Of a DNA stretch of 5,104 nt, positions 1 to 4,464 are shown in pieces (the stretch's first letter is position 1; every line of letters starts with the position of its first letter). Both the position numbers and the translations under genes were made by a program. The stretch comes from an uncultured Clostridium sp. Its GTDB lineage: Bacteria > Bacillota > Clostridia > TANB77 > CAG-508. The stretch is taken from NCBI GenBank assembly GCA_900556945.1, contig USQP01000078.1:1-5104 (forward strand). Direction: 5' to 3'. Below the pieces are notes generated by a model. The model was not told the DNA's origin. It saw only the letters and a list, made by a program, of their open reading frames with translations, and searched no databases.

Positions 1-48
1 TCTACACTTCTAGCTTCGTCGGCAGCGTCAGATGTGTATAAGAGACAG
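1..48 (+). other. Synthetic Nextera adapter with i5 index (not biological)
   Basis: Positions 1-7 are the end of the Illumina P5 adapter (TCTACAC), 8-15 an 8-base index (TTCTAGCT, which matches my memory of Nextera XT index S515), 16-29 the Nextera read-1 sequence (TCGTCGGCAGCGTC), and 30-48 the 19-bp Tn5 mosaic end (AGATGTGTATAAGAGACAG). It is untrimmed library adapter, so native sequence starts at 49 and the left contig end is a fragment end, not a gene boundary. Confidence 0.99.
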
Positions 49-144
49 ATATATTCCTTTCGAAATTGAAAAATCACTCATTTTATGTTAATACGTCATA
101 CATTAAATGACATAGAAAAAGAATTAGAACAACTTTCTAAATAA
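49..144 (+). other. Possible 3' end of a truncated plus-strand gene
   Basis: The 141 bases between the adapter and sufC hold no complete gene. A plus-strand terminator at 162-191 implies a plus-strand transcript arriving from the left. Two short open stretches could be its end. One frame runs from 50 to a TAA at 89-91 (YIPFEIEKSLILC). The other is open after a TGA at 67-69 and ends at TAA 142-144, with a last segment MLIRHTLNDIEKELEQLSK that looks like a charged C-terminal helix. Neither is long enough to identify, and the ATG at 85-87 has no ribosome binding site, so it is unlikely to be a stand-alone gene. A frameshift joining the two frames is possible but unproven. On the minus strand no sufB-like start is visible here. 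Confidence 0.25.
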
Positions 145-161
145 TCAATCTTGTCACGATT

Positions 162-191
162 TGGCAATTAAATTTTTCAATTGCCATTTTT
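162..191 (+). terminator. Rho-independent terminator, plus strand
   Basis: An 8-bp stem, TGGCAATT (162-169) with AATTGCCA (179-186), a 9-nt loop, then five T (187-191). The T-tract exists only in the plus direction, so it ends a plus-strand gene lying mostly outside the window. The T-tract overlaps the sufC stop codon (190-192), so the converging transcription units are packed tightly. On the minus strand the same stem is followed by AATCGTG, a poor terminator for sufC. Confidence 0.75.
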
Positions 192-927
192 ATTTATATT
201 TAGCATACCCGTTCTCTTCAATCTCTCTTGCTAGTTCCTGGGTTCCCGTCTTTACAATTCTTCCATCTACTAAAATATGTACATAATCTACTTTTAAACT
301 ATGTAAAATCTTAGTGTTATGGGTAATAATAAGTACTGCATTCTCATTATTTTTAAACATTTCAATTCCTTTTGATACAGTTTTTATCGCATCGACATCT
401 AGCCCAGAATCTGTTTCATCTAAAATGGCAAGTTTAGGATTTAGCACAAGCATTTGTAAGATTTCGTTTTTCTTTTTTTCTCCTCCTGAAAAGCCAACAT
501 TTAAACTTCTTTCCATATTTTTGGGATTCATATTTAATTCTTCCATATATTTTTTTAATTCGTCTTTAAATTCAAATATCTTTACTGGCTTTCCAGTCAT
601 TTTATTTTTTGCATATTTTAAGAAATTCGTCACCGAAACGCCTGGAATTTCTTCTGGTAATTGGAAAGACATAAAAATTCCTTTTCTTGCAATTTCATCT
701 GTTTTAGAATTTGTAATATCCTCTTCCTCAAATTCAATTGTTCCTTTTGTTTTATGATAAACAGGATTATTTAAAATAGCATTTGCAGTAGTTGTTTTCC
801 CAGAACCATTTGGTCCCATTATGACATGAATTTCTCCCTTATTAATATTTAAATTGATTCCTTTTAGAATTTCTTTTTCTTCTGCATTGACATATAAATC
901 TTTTATTTCTAACAACTTTTTACTCAT
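190..927 (-). CDS. sufC: Fe-S cluster assembly ATPase SufC
   Basis: Cytoplasmic ABC-type ATPase that, with SufB (and SufD), forms the scaffold complex on which iron-sulfur clusters are built. The 245 residues are close to the usual length of about 250. Walker A is GPNGSGKTT (38-46, Lys44). The Q-loop Q89 lies in SFQLPEEIPGV, a SufC hallmark. The signature FSGGEKKKNEI (146-156) is followed by Walker B LAILDE (166-171, catalytic Glu171), D-loop SGLD (174-177) and H-loop His203. The KKKNEILQM stretch and DETDSGLD distinguish SufC from ordinary ABC transporter ATPases. The start ATG lies inside the end of the upstream regulator gene (8-nt overlap, ATGAGTAA), with GAGAGG at 937-942 as ribosome binding site, so the two are surely co-transcribed and probably translationally coupled. 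Oddity: no sufB, sufD, sufS or sufU is adjacent, and the next 141 bases downstream contain no start of one. The C-terminus is slightly shorter than in E. coli SufC. Confidence 0.96.
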   Translation of the reverse strand: MSKKLLEIKDLYVNAEEKEILKGINLNINKGEIHVIMGPNGSGKTTTANAILNNPVYHKTKGTIEFEEEDITNSKTDEIARKGIFMSFQLPEEIPGVSVTNFLKYAKNKMTGKPVKIFEFKDELKKYMEELNMNPKNMERSLNVGFSGGEKKKNEILQMLVLNPKLAILDETDSGLDVDAIKTVSKGIEMFKNNENAVLIITHNTKILHSLKVDYVHILVDGRIVKTGTQELAREIEENGYAKYK

Positions 928-1390
928 GAATCTTTTCCTCTCTTTTTATTTTTAATATCTTTCGATTACAGCATCTACACTTTTCCTCATTGATATCATA
1001 ATTGCAATCCAAATGATACACACCTAATATTTTATGAACATATTTAGTGAGTTCATTTAAAGTCTTATCATCCATGATAGATTTTAACTTAACTGCTTCT
1101 TCTTCCGCTTCTTCTTTTGGAAGTTCAAGAATTTCTGTTAAAAATACATAAACAATATCATAAGCTTCTAAAACTTTTTTAGCTAATTCTTCTCCTTTAT
1201 CTGTTAGCTCGATATCACCATATGCTTCATAATTTAGCATACCGCTTGTTTTTAAATTTTTAATGGCTTTGTTTACACTAGGTTTGGTACAATTCATTTT
1301 ATTAGCAATGGTTGTAACCTTTATATCTTGTCCTTGTTTTTTTAGGACATAAATTGTTTTTAAATATTCTTCTAAAGAACTAGATATCAT
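920..1390 (-). CDS. DtxR/MntR-family regulator with degenerate metal site and C-terminal Cys cluster
   Basis: Predicted cytoplasmic DNA-binding repressor, 156 aa. Residues about 5-65 form a DtxR-type winged helix: EEYLKTIYVL, then helix-turn-helix VTTIANKMNCTKPSVNKAIKNL and wing YEAYGDIELTDKGEELA. Residues about 70-120 correspond to the dimerisation/metal domain; there is no SH3-like third domain, as in MntR. Aligned by eye to B. subtilis MntR, the ligands Asp8, Glu11, His77, Glu99, Glu102 and His103 appear as Glu8, Lys11, Tyr77, Val100, Lys103 and Ser104, so the canonical metal site looks lost. The C-terminus instead carries H126, C129, C138, C140 and C141 before a basic tail, a possible zinc or Fe-S site. 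The gene heads an operon with sufC. The start is supported by AAGGAGG (1397-1403) 6 nt upstream, and a palindrome at its promoter suggests autoregulation. The family call is solid; ligand loss and sensing role are inference. Confidence 0.87.
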   Translation of the reverse strand: MISSSLEEYLKTIYVLKKQGQDIKVTTIANKMNCTKPSVNKAIKNLKTSGMLNYEAYGDIELTDKGEELAKKVLEAYDIVYVFLTEILELPKEEAEEEAVKLKSIMDDKTLNELTKYVHKILGVYHLDCNYDINEEKCRCCNRKILKIKREEKIHE

Positions 1391-1405
1391 CTAATCCCTC
1401 CTTTT

Positions 1406-1421
1406 GTTAACCTTGGTTAAC
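1406..1421. promoter_or_regulatory. Palindromic operator at the regulator-sufC promoter
   Basis: A perfect inverted repeat, on the minus strand GTTAACC-AA-GGTTAAC (7-bp arms, 2-bp centre). It directly abuts the -10 box and covers the expected transcription start, the classic position for a repressor site. The TTAACC/GGTTAA content and twofold symmetry resemble DtxR-family boxes in general style. Binding by the adjacent regulator is an inference. Confidence 0.72.
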
Positions 1422-1450
1422 ATTATACTTTCCTTTCTTGCTTTTGTCAA
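1422..1450 (-). promoter_or_regulatory. Consensus sigma-A promoter for regulator-sufC operon
   Basis: On the minus strand the -35 box TTGACA (1445-1450) and the -10 box TATAAT (1422-1427) are both perfect and separated by exactly 17 nt (1428-1444). Initiation is expected near 1415, inside the palindrome. Such a strong core promoter normally needs repression, in keeping with the adjoining operator. Confidence 0.92.
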
Positions 1451-1535
1451 GTAAAAAAGCAATATATTTAGTTTATTTTAAAAGTTTTTGTTAAATATCA
1501 ATAAATTCTAAAATTTTTAAGTGGCAAAAATCAAC

Positions 1536-1580
1536 AAAAAAATAGCAAAAAGTAATCAAAAAATTGAGATTGCTTTTTGC
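1536..1580 (-). terminator. Rho-independent terminator downstream of desulfoferrodoxin
   Basis: Stem of 13 positions: 1545-1557 pairs with 1568-1580 (GCAAAAAG/CTTTTTGC plus AATC/GATT, with one A-C mismatch on the minus strand that is U-G on the plus strand). On the minus strand the stem is followed by TA and seven T (1536-1542). It lies just beyond the desulfoferrodoxin stop and before the regulator promoter, so it separates the two minus-strand units. Confidence 0.85.
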
Positions 1581-1609
1581 CATCTTTTTATTCTTTTATT
1601 TAGTTTTCG

Positions 1610-1996
1610 CTATTCCACCTCTATTTTCCATAATCCATGCTTGTTACAATAAGCATAAATTGTAGCTCCTGGTACATATTTACAATGTGCCTTCGCATCT
1701 TTTCCTGGTTCTAAATATGTCGTACATTCTTTATCTCCAAATACTATACTAATCCATTCAATATAATGTTCTTCTTCCATCACATGATTAACTTTAATAT
1801 GTATTTTTCCGTCTTTTACTTCATAAGTTGGAACATGTTTTTCAATTGCAGCATCTACCGAATTTGGAATTAGCTCTCTCATTTTTTCTCCACAGCATTG
1901 AATTCCACATCCTCCACATTTACAGTCCTCTAAAACTTTTATGATAGCTCCACATTTTACACATTGTCTTATTTTTAATTCTTTTTCTTTCCTCAT
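1610..1996 (-). CDS. dfx: Desulfoferrodoxin (superoxide reductase), Cys-rich N-terminal variant
   Basis: Cytoplasmic non-haem iron enzyme of anaerobes that reduces superoxide to hydrogen peroxide without releasing oxygen, using electrons usually supplied by rubredoxin. The 128 aa match the two-domain (2Fe) class. The N-terminal desulforedoxin domain (about 8-40) has CxxC (C12, C15) and the CC pair (C34, C35) that bind the Fe(SCys)4 centre. The catalytic domain has E52-K53-H54 (EKHVP), H71 and H77 (NHVMEEEHYIEW), and C117-NK-H120 (CNKHGLW), the His4Cys centre plus the Lys/Glu pair known to matter in catalysis. Oddity: three extra cysteines (C25, C27, C30) sit between the ligand pairs, and C91 and C105 are further extras. 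GGAGGT (2004-2009) lies 7 nt before the ATG. It has its own extended -10 promoter and terminator; the ZIP transporter gene lies 86 nt upstream with no clear terminator between, so some read-through is plausible. Confidence 0.96.
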   Translation of the reverse strand: MRKEKELKIRQCVKCGAIIKVLEDCKCGGCGIQCCGEKMRELIPNSVDAAIEKHVPTYEVKDGKIHIKVNHVMEEEHYIEWISIVFGDKECTTYLEPGKDAKAHCKYVPGATIYAYCNKHGLWKIEVE

Positions 1997-2031
1997 TTTT
2001 TATACCTCCACTTCCATCATTTTATATGAAG

Positions 2032-2040
2032 ATTATATCA
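2032..2040 (-). promoter_or_regulatory. dfx: Extended -10 promoter for desulfoferrodoxin
   Basis: The minus strand reads TGATATAAT: a perfect TATAAT (2032-2037) preceded by TGN (2038-2040). No good -35 box lies 16-18 nt upstream (TGGAAA at 17 nt), as is common for extended -10 promoters. It is placed 35 nt upstream of the start codon. Confidence 0.7.
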
Positions 2041-2082
2041 TACAGACTTTTATTTTTCCATACAAATTTTACTTTTCACTTT

Positions 2083-2859
2083 TTAACCTAAAGACACATC
2101 TAAAATCATCATAATGACAAATCCTATTGCTACTCCTATTGTTCCAATATTCGAATGTTCTCCTGCCTGGGATTCTGGTATTAACTCTTCTACCACCACA
2201 TAAATCATCGCTCCCGCTGCAAATGATAATAAATAAGGAAGTACTGGAATCACTGTATTGGTAAGTAATATTGTAATAATCGCTCCTATTGGTTCTACGA
2301 TTCCAGATAAAGTGCCATATAAAAATGCTTTTGACTTTGACATTCCCTCACTTTTTAATGGCATAGAAATAATAGCACCTTCTGGAAAGTTCTGTATGGC
2401 AATTCCGATAGCTAGAGCCATTGCTCCAGCTATTGTTATTCCTGTATTTCCAAGAATAGCTCCTGCAAATGTAACTCCAACTGCCATTCCTTCTGGTATA
2501 TTGTGAAGTGTTACAGCAAATACCATCATTGTTGTCTTTTTTAATTTAGATTTAATTCCTTCTGGTTTGTCACTTTCTAAGTGTAAATGGGGAATTAAAT
2601 GATCTAAAATTAATAAAAATATCATTCCAAGTAAAAATCCTATAGCAGCTGGAATCCAAGCTACTTTTCCTTGTTCCTCCGCCATATCTATAGAAGGAAT
2701 AATTAACGACCATATAGCCGCTGCAATCATTACCCCAGAAGCAAAACCTAACAATATTTTTTCCACTTTTTTATTCATTTCATTTCTCATTAAAAATACA
2801 GTTGCTGCTCCTAATGTTGTTCCTAAAAAAGGGATGAGCAATCCAATCATTACTTGCAT
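2083..2859 (-). CDS. ZIP-family divalent metal transporter (ZupT/GufA-like)
   Basis: Cytoplasmic-membrane protein for uptake of divalent metals (zinc, iron or manganese). 258 aa from the chosen start, with about eight hydrophobic segments covering most of the chain. The two metal-site helices are clear: HNIPEGMAVGV (H119, N120, E123) and QNFPEGAIISMPL (Q156, N157, E160), the paired HNxPEG/xNxPEG signature of ZIP proteins. A His-bearing DHLIPHLH (86-93) sits just before the cytoplasmic loop preceding the first site, a likely metal-handling stretch. The upstream ATG at 2872-2874 is rejected as start because GAGAGGA (2866-2872) lies over and beyond it, 6 nt before the ATG at 2857-2859, while nothing Shine-Dalgarno-like precedes the first ATG. 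It has its own promoter and is divergent from the 3019 gene. Substrate cannot be told from sequence; neighbours (sufC, superoxide reductase) would suit iron or manganese. Confidence 0.92.
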   Translation of the reverse strand: MQVMIGLLIPFLGTTLGAATVFLMRNEMNKKVEKILLGFASGVMIAAAIWSLIIPSIDMAEEQGKVAWIPAAIGFLLGMIFLLILDHLIPHLHLESDKPEGIKSKLKKTTMMVFAVTLHNIPEGMAVGVTFAGAILGNTGITIAGAMALAIGIAIQNFPEGAIISMPLKSEGMSKSKAFLYGTLSGIVEPIGAIITILLTNTVIPVLPYLLSFAAGAMIYVVVEELIPESQAGEHSNIGTIGVAIGFVIMMILDVSLG

Positions 2860-2865
2860 ATTTAA

Positions 2866-2872
2866 TCCTCTC
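2866..2872 (-). promoter_or_regulatory. Ribosome binding site that sets the ZIP start at 2859
   Basis: The minus strand reads GAGAGGA, then TTAAAT, then ATG (2857-2859). The site overlaps an in-frame upstream ATG (2872-2874) that has no ribosome binding site itself, so the longer reading by five codons is probably wrong. Confidence 0.72.
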
Positions 2873-2901
2873 ATTTTATTACTAATTAATTTTATTTTTA
2901 T

Positions 2902-2930
2902 ATTATAGCATATAAAATTATTTTTAACAA
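2902..2930 (-). promoter_or_regulatory. Promoter for the ZIP transporter
   Basis: On the minus strand, -35 TTGTTA (2925-2930), a 17-nt spacer, and -10 TATAAT (2902-2907) with an extended TGC just upstream (2908-2910). The start codon at 2859 lies 42 nt further on. Strong and well spaced. Confidence 0.85.
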
Positions 2931-2960
2931 TGATTATATTTCTTTGTTTTTTGGTGCATA

Positions 2961-2980
2961 ATAAATCTAGTTAGATTTAT
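2961..2980. promoter_or_regulatory. 20-bp palindrome in the divergent intergenic region
   Basis: Perfect inverted repeat ATAAATCTA-GT-TAGATTTAT with 9-bp arms and a 2-bp centre, ending 38 nt before the ATG at 3019 and 30 nt upstream of the ZIP -35 box. It has no T-tract, so it is not a terminator. A weak plus-strand -10 (TATAAA, 2978-2983; possible -35 TGCATA at 2955-2960, 17 nt away) overlaps its right arm. It probably binds a dimeric regulator; which one is unknown. Confidence 0.55.
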
Positions 2981-3008
2981 AAATAAACGGTAAATGATTA
3001 CCTAGAAT

Positions 3009-3012
3009 GGAG
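3009..3012 (+). promoter_or_regulatory. Ribosome binding site that sets the start at 3019
   Basis: GGAG lies 6 nt before the ATG at 3019-3021. It overlaps an earlier in-frame ATG (3007-3009), which has no ribosome binding site of its own, so translation should begin at 3019. Confidence 0.65.
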
Positions 3013-3018
3013 TGTTTT

Positions 3019-3453
3019 ATGGAAAATCAGAATTTGAATATCTTAGATGAAGTTAATAAAGGTGCTACTATGGGCATGGATGCTATTTCTTTTGTATCGG
3101 ATAAAGTTTCAGATAGTAAATTTAAAGGAGTTTTAGATACGGAATATAACAAATATAAAAAAATTTCTCAAAGGGTAAATGATTTGTATGCTAACTACAG
3201 TAGTAAAGAGCCTCATGAAACTAATACTATGAATAAAATGATGACTTGGTATGGAATCCAAATGAAAACAATGGCAGACGATAGTAATTCCAAACTTTCA
3301 GAATTATTGATGCAAGGTACGAATATGGGAATTATAGAAGGTAGGCGTTTAATGAATCAAAATACTGATATAGCTCCCGATGTAAAAAATATTTTAAACG
3401 ATTTTGTTGTTATGCAAGAAGATAGTATTGAAACTTTAAAGAAATATTTGTAA
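3019..3453 (+). CDS. Small all-helical protein of unknown function, possibly ferritin-like
   Basis: 144 aa, no signal peptide or membrane segment, so cytoplasmic. I do not recognise a named family with certainty. The sequence suggests four amphipathic helices: about 6-31, 33-60, 70-112 and 118-144. The first half (ILDEVNKGATMGMDAI...LDTEYNKYKKI) resembles DUF2383-type ferritin-like proteins in spacing of Gly, Asp, Leu and Tyr. A weak internal twofold repeat fits that fold: KGATMGMD (14-21) with QGTNMGII (99-106), and FKGVLD (35-40) with VKNILN (122-127), both about 85-87 residues apart. There is no convincing ExxH di-iron motif, and no cysteines; methionine is frequent. It is the only complete plus-strand gene, divergent from the ZIP transporter and preceded by a palindrome, so a link to metals is possible but only contextual. 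Start chosen from GGAG at 3009-3012. Confidence 0.8.
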   Translation: MENQNLNILDEVNKGATMGMDAISFVSDKVSDSKFKGVLDTEYNKYKKISQRVNDLYANYSSKEPHETNTMNKMMTWYGIQMKTMADDSNSKLSELLMQGTNMGIIEGRRLMNQNTDIAPDVKNILNDFVVMQEDSIETLKKYL

Positions 3454-3456
3454 AAT

Positions 3457-3503
3457 ATAAGAGGATATCCTTTTTTTATAGAATGTCCTCTTATCACATT
3501 TTT
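3457..3503. terminator. Bidirectional terminator between convergent genes
   Basis: A 12-bp stem with one wobble: ATAAGAGGATAT (3457-3468) pairs with ATGTCCTCTTAT (3483-3494), with a 14-nt loop. On the plus strand it is followed by CACA and five T (3499-3503). On the minus strand the next bases are ATTTTA, a weaker tail. It sits between the stop codons of the 3019 gene and the methyltransferase gene and can serve both. Confidence 0.85.
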
Positions 3504-3506
3504 CAT

Positions 3507-4406
3507 TCAACTGTTTTTTCTTATTTTTGCAATAAAAAATCCTTCATATAATTCATTCGGTCGTACGCACAAAGTTCCTTCTAAGCTGGTTGGAAGAAAT
3601 GGAAAATTTTTTTCTCCAAAAAATTCAATTGGAACGATTTCAGCATTTACACTTGATAACACTTTACTCACTATTTCTTCATTTTCTTCTTGTAAAATGG
3701 AACAAGTTGAATATACCATTTCCTTTCCTGGCTTTAATATATTGATTGCTTTTCTTAGTAAAGCTAACTGTGATGAAGTTGATTTTTTAATTAATTTTTC
3801 TGTAAATGTCCTTTCTAAATTCTGATTATTAACTTCTAAGGTTCCACTACCACTACATGGAGCATCCAATAAAATGTTATCAAACAAAAAGAAGTTATCA
3901 ATCTTTCTCGCATCTGTTGTCATAACATATACGCAAGTCGCTCCCTGCTTTTCTATATTATATTTTAAACGTTCTGCTCGAATTCTATTCATCTCACAAG
4001 CTGTGATGCTTGCTTTATTATTTACCAATGATGCAATTTGTGTCGTCTTGCCTCCAGGTGCTGCTGCCATATCTAAAATATCTGTTCCTTCTTTTGGTTC
4101 TAGTATAATTGGAGGTAACATAGAAGATAGACTTTGTAAATAAATTTCTCCCTTTTCATAAATTTCTAAATGTTGAATTTCTTTTTCTCTTACACTATTA
4201 ATGATAAATGCCTCTTTGTTCCAAGAAACCCTTTCATAGTCTATTCCATTCTTTATAAGCTCTCTTTCTATTTTTTCTGAATTGCTTTTTAAGGTATTTA
4301 CTCGAAATGTTACCTTTCTTTCCTTGTGATATCCTTCTATTATTTTTTTAGTTATTTCTTCTCCATATTGTGTTTTTAATTTTACCTTCAAAAATTCTGG
4401 TATCAT
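3507..4406 (-). CDS. NOL1/NOP2/Sun-family RNA (cytosine-5) methyltransferase
   Basis: SAM-dependent enzyme that makes m5C in rRNA or tRNA. 299 aa. An N-terminal part contains TFRVNTLK (33-40), typical of the family. The Rossmann core starts at ILDMAAAPGGKTTQ (110-123, SAM-binding motif I), followed by the acidic ribose-binding E138 and D165. Motif IV DAPCSGSG (181-188) supplies C184, and motif VI YSTCSI (232-237) supplies C235; family knowledge makes the TCS cysteine the nucleophile and the PC cysteine the releaser. It ends in RPNELYEGFFIAKIRK, the usual family close, so the catalytic domain is whole. It lacks the NusB-like N-terminal domain of RsmB and the long C-terminal extension of RsmF, so its target base cannot be assigned. 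AGGAG (4413-4417) is 6 nt before the ATG. Likely co-transcribed with the HD gene 58 nt upstream; ends at the bidirectional terminator. Oddity: KPGK replaces the commoner KPGG before motif VI. Confidence 0.94.
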   Translation of the reverse strand: MIPEFLKVKLKTQYGEEITKKIIEGYHKERKVTFRVNTLKSNSEKIERELIKNGIDYERVSWNKEAFIINSVREKEIQHLEIYEKGEIYLQSLSSMLPPIILEPKEGTDILDMAAAPGGKTTQIASLVNNKASITACEMNRIRAERLKYNIEKQGATCVYVMTTDARKIDNFFLFDNILLDAPCSGSGTLEVNNQNLERTFTEKLIKKSTSSQLALLRKAINILKPGKEMVYSTCSILQEENEEIVSKVLSSVNAEIVPIEFFGEKNFPFLPTSLEGTLCVRPNELYEGFFIAKIRKNS

Positions 4407-4407
4407 T

Positions 4408-4456
4408 TTTCACTCCTATTTTAAAAAATGTATTTTATTATTTTTCTTTCACTCCT
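4408..4456 (-). repeat. Duplicated Shine-Dalgarno-like 10-mer in the 58-nt gap
   Basis: The minus-strand word AGGAGTGAAA occurs twice in the space between the HD gene and the methyltransferase gene: at 4408-4417, where it is the methyltransferase ribosome binding site, and at 4447-4456, where it has no usable start codon after it (the only nearby ATG, just before it, gives ATG AAG GAG TGA). The gap has no terminator or convincing promoter. Confidence 0.6.
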
Positions 4457-4464
4457 TCATATAA

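Noticed and set aside
85..144. A 19-codon stand-alone small gene starting at ATG 85
   Set aside because: No ribosome binding site precedes it, and it lies where the end of a truncated larger gene is expected; kept only as a possible gene remnant.
164..186. The hairpin at the sufC stop as a terminator for sufC itself
   Set aside because: On the minus strand the stem is followed by AATCGTG rather than a T-tract, so it is assigned to plus-strand transcription.
314..757. Long plus-strand open frame opposite sufC
   Set aside because: It is antisense to an unmistakable SufC with all ABC motifs; its translation is Ser/Phe/Ile-rich shadow sequence with no ribosome binding site support.
1451..1609. 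A possible small RNA or riboswitch between desulfoferrodoxin and the regulator promoter
   Set aside because: The stretch is AT-rich and explained by the terminator hairpin; no promoter pointing into it and no conserved aptamer-like helices could be seen.
2083..2091. TTAGGTTAA on the minus strand upstream of desulfoferrodoxin, similar to a DtxR or IdeR half-site
   Set aside because: It is the last codons and stop of the ZIP gene, has no second symmetrical half, and lies well upstream of the dfx -10 box; likely chance.
2258..2506. Plus-strand open frame opposite the ZIP transporter
   Set aside because: It is the complement of the hydrophobic ZIP helices, including the HNIPEG and QNFPEG motifs; no independent evidence for a gene.
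3874..4143. Plus-strand open frame opposite the methyltransferase
   Set aside because: It covers the antisense of motifs I and IV of the methyltransferase and has no recognisable protein features.
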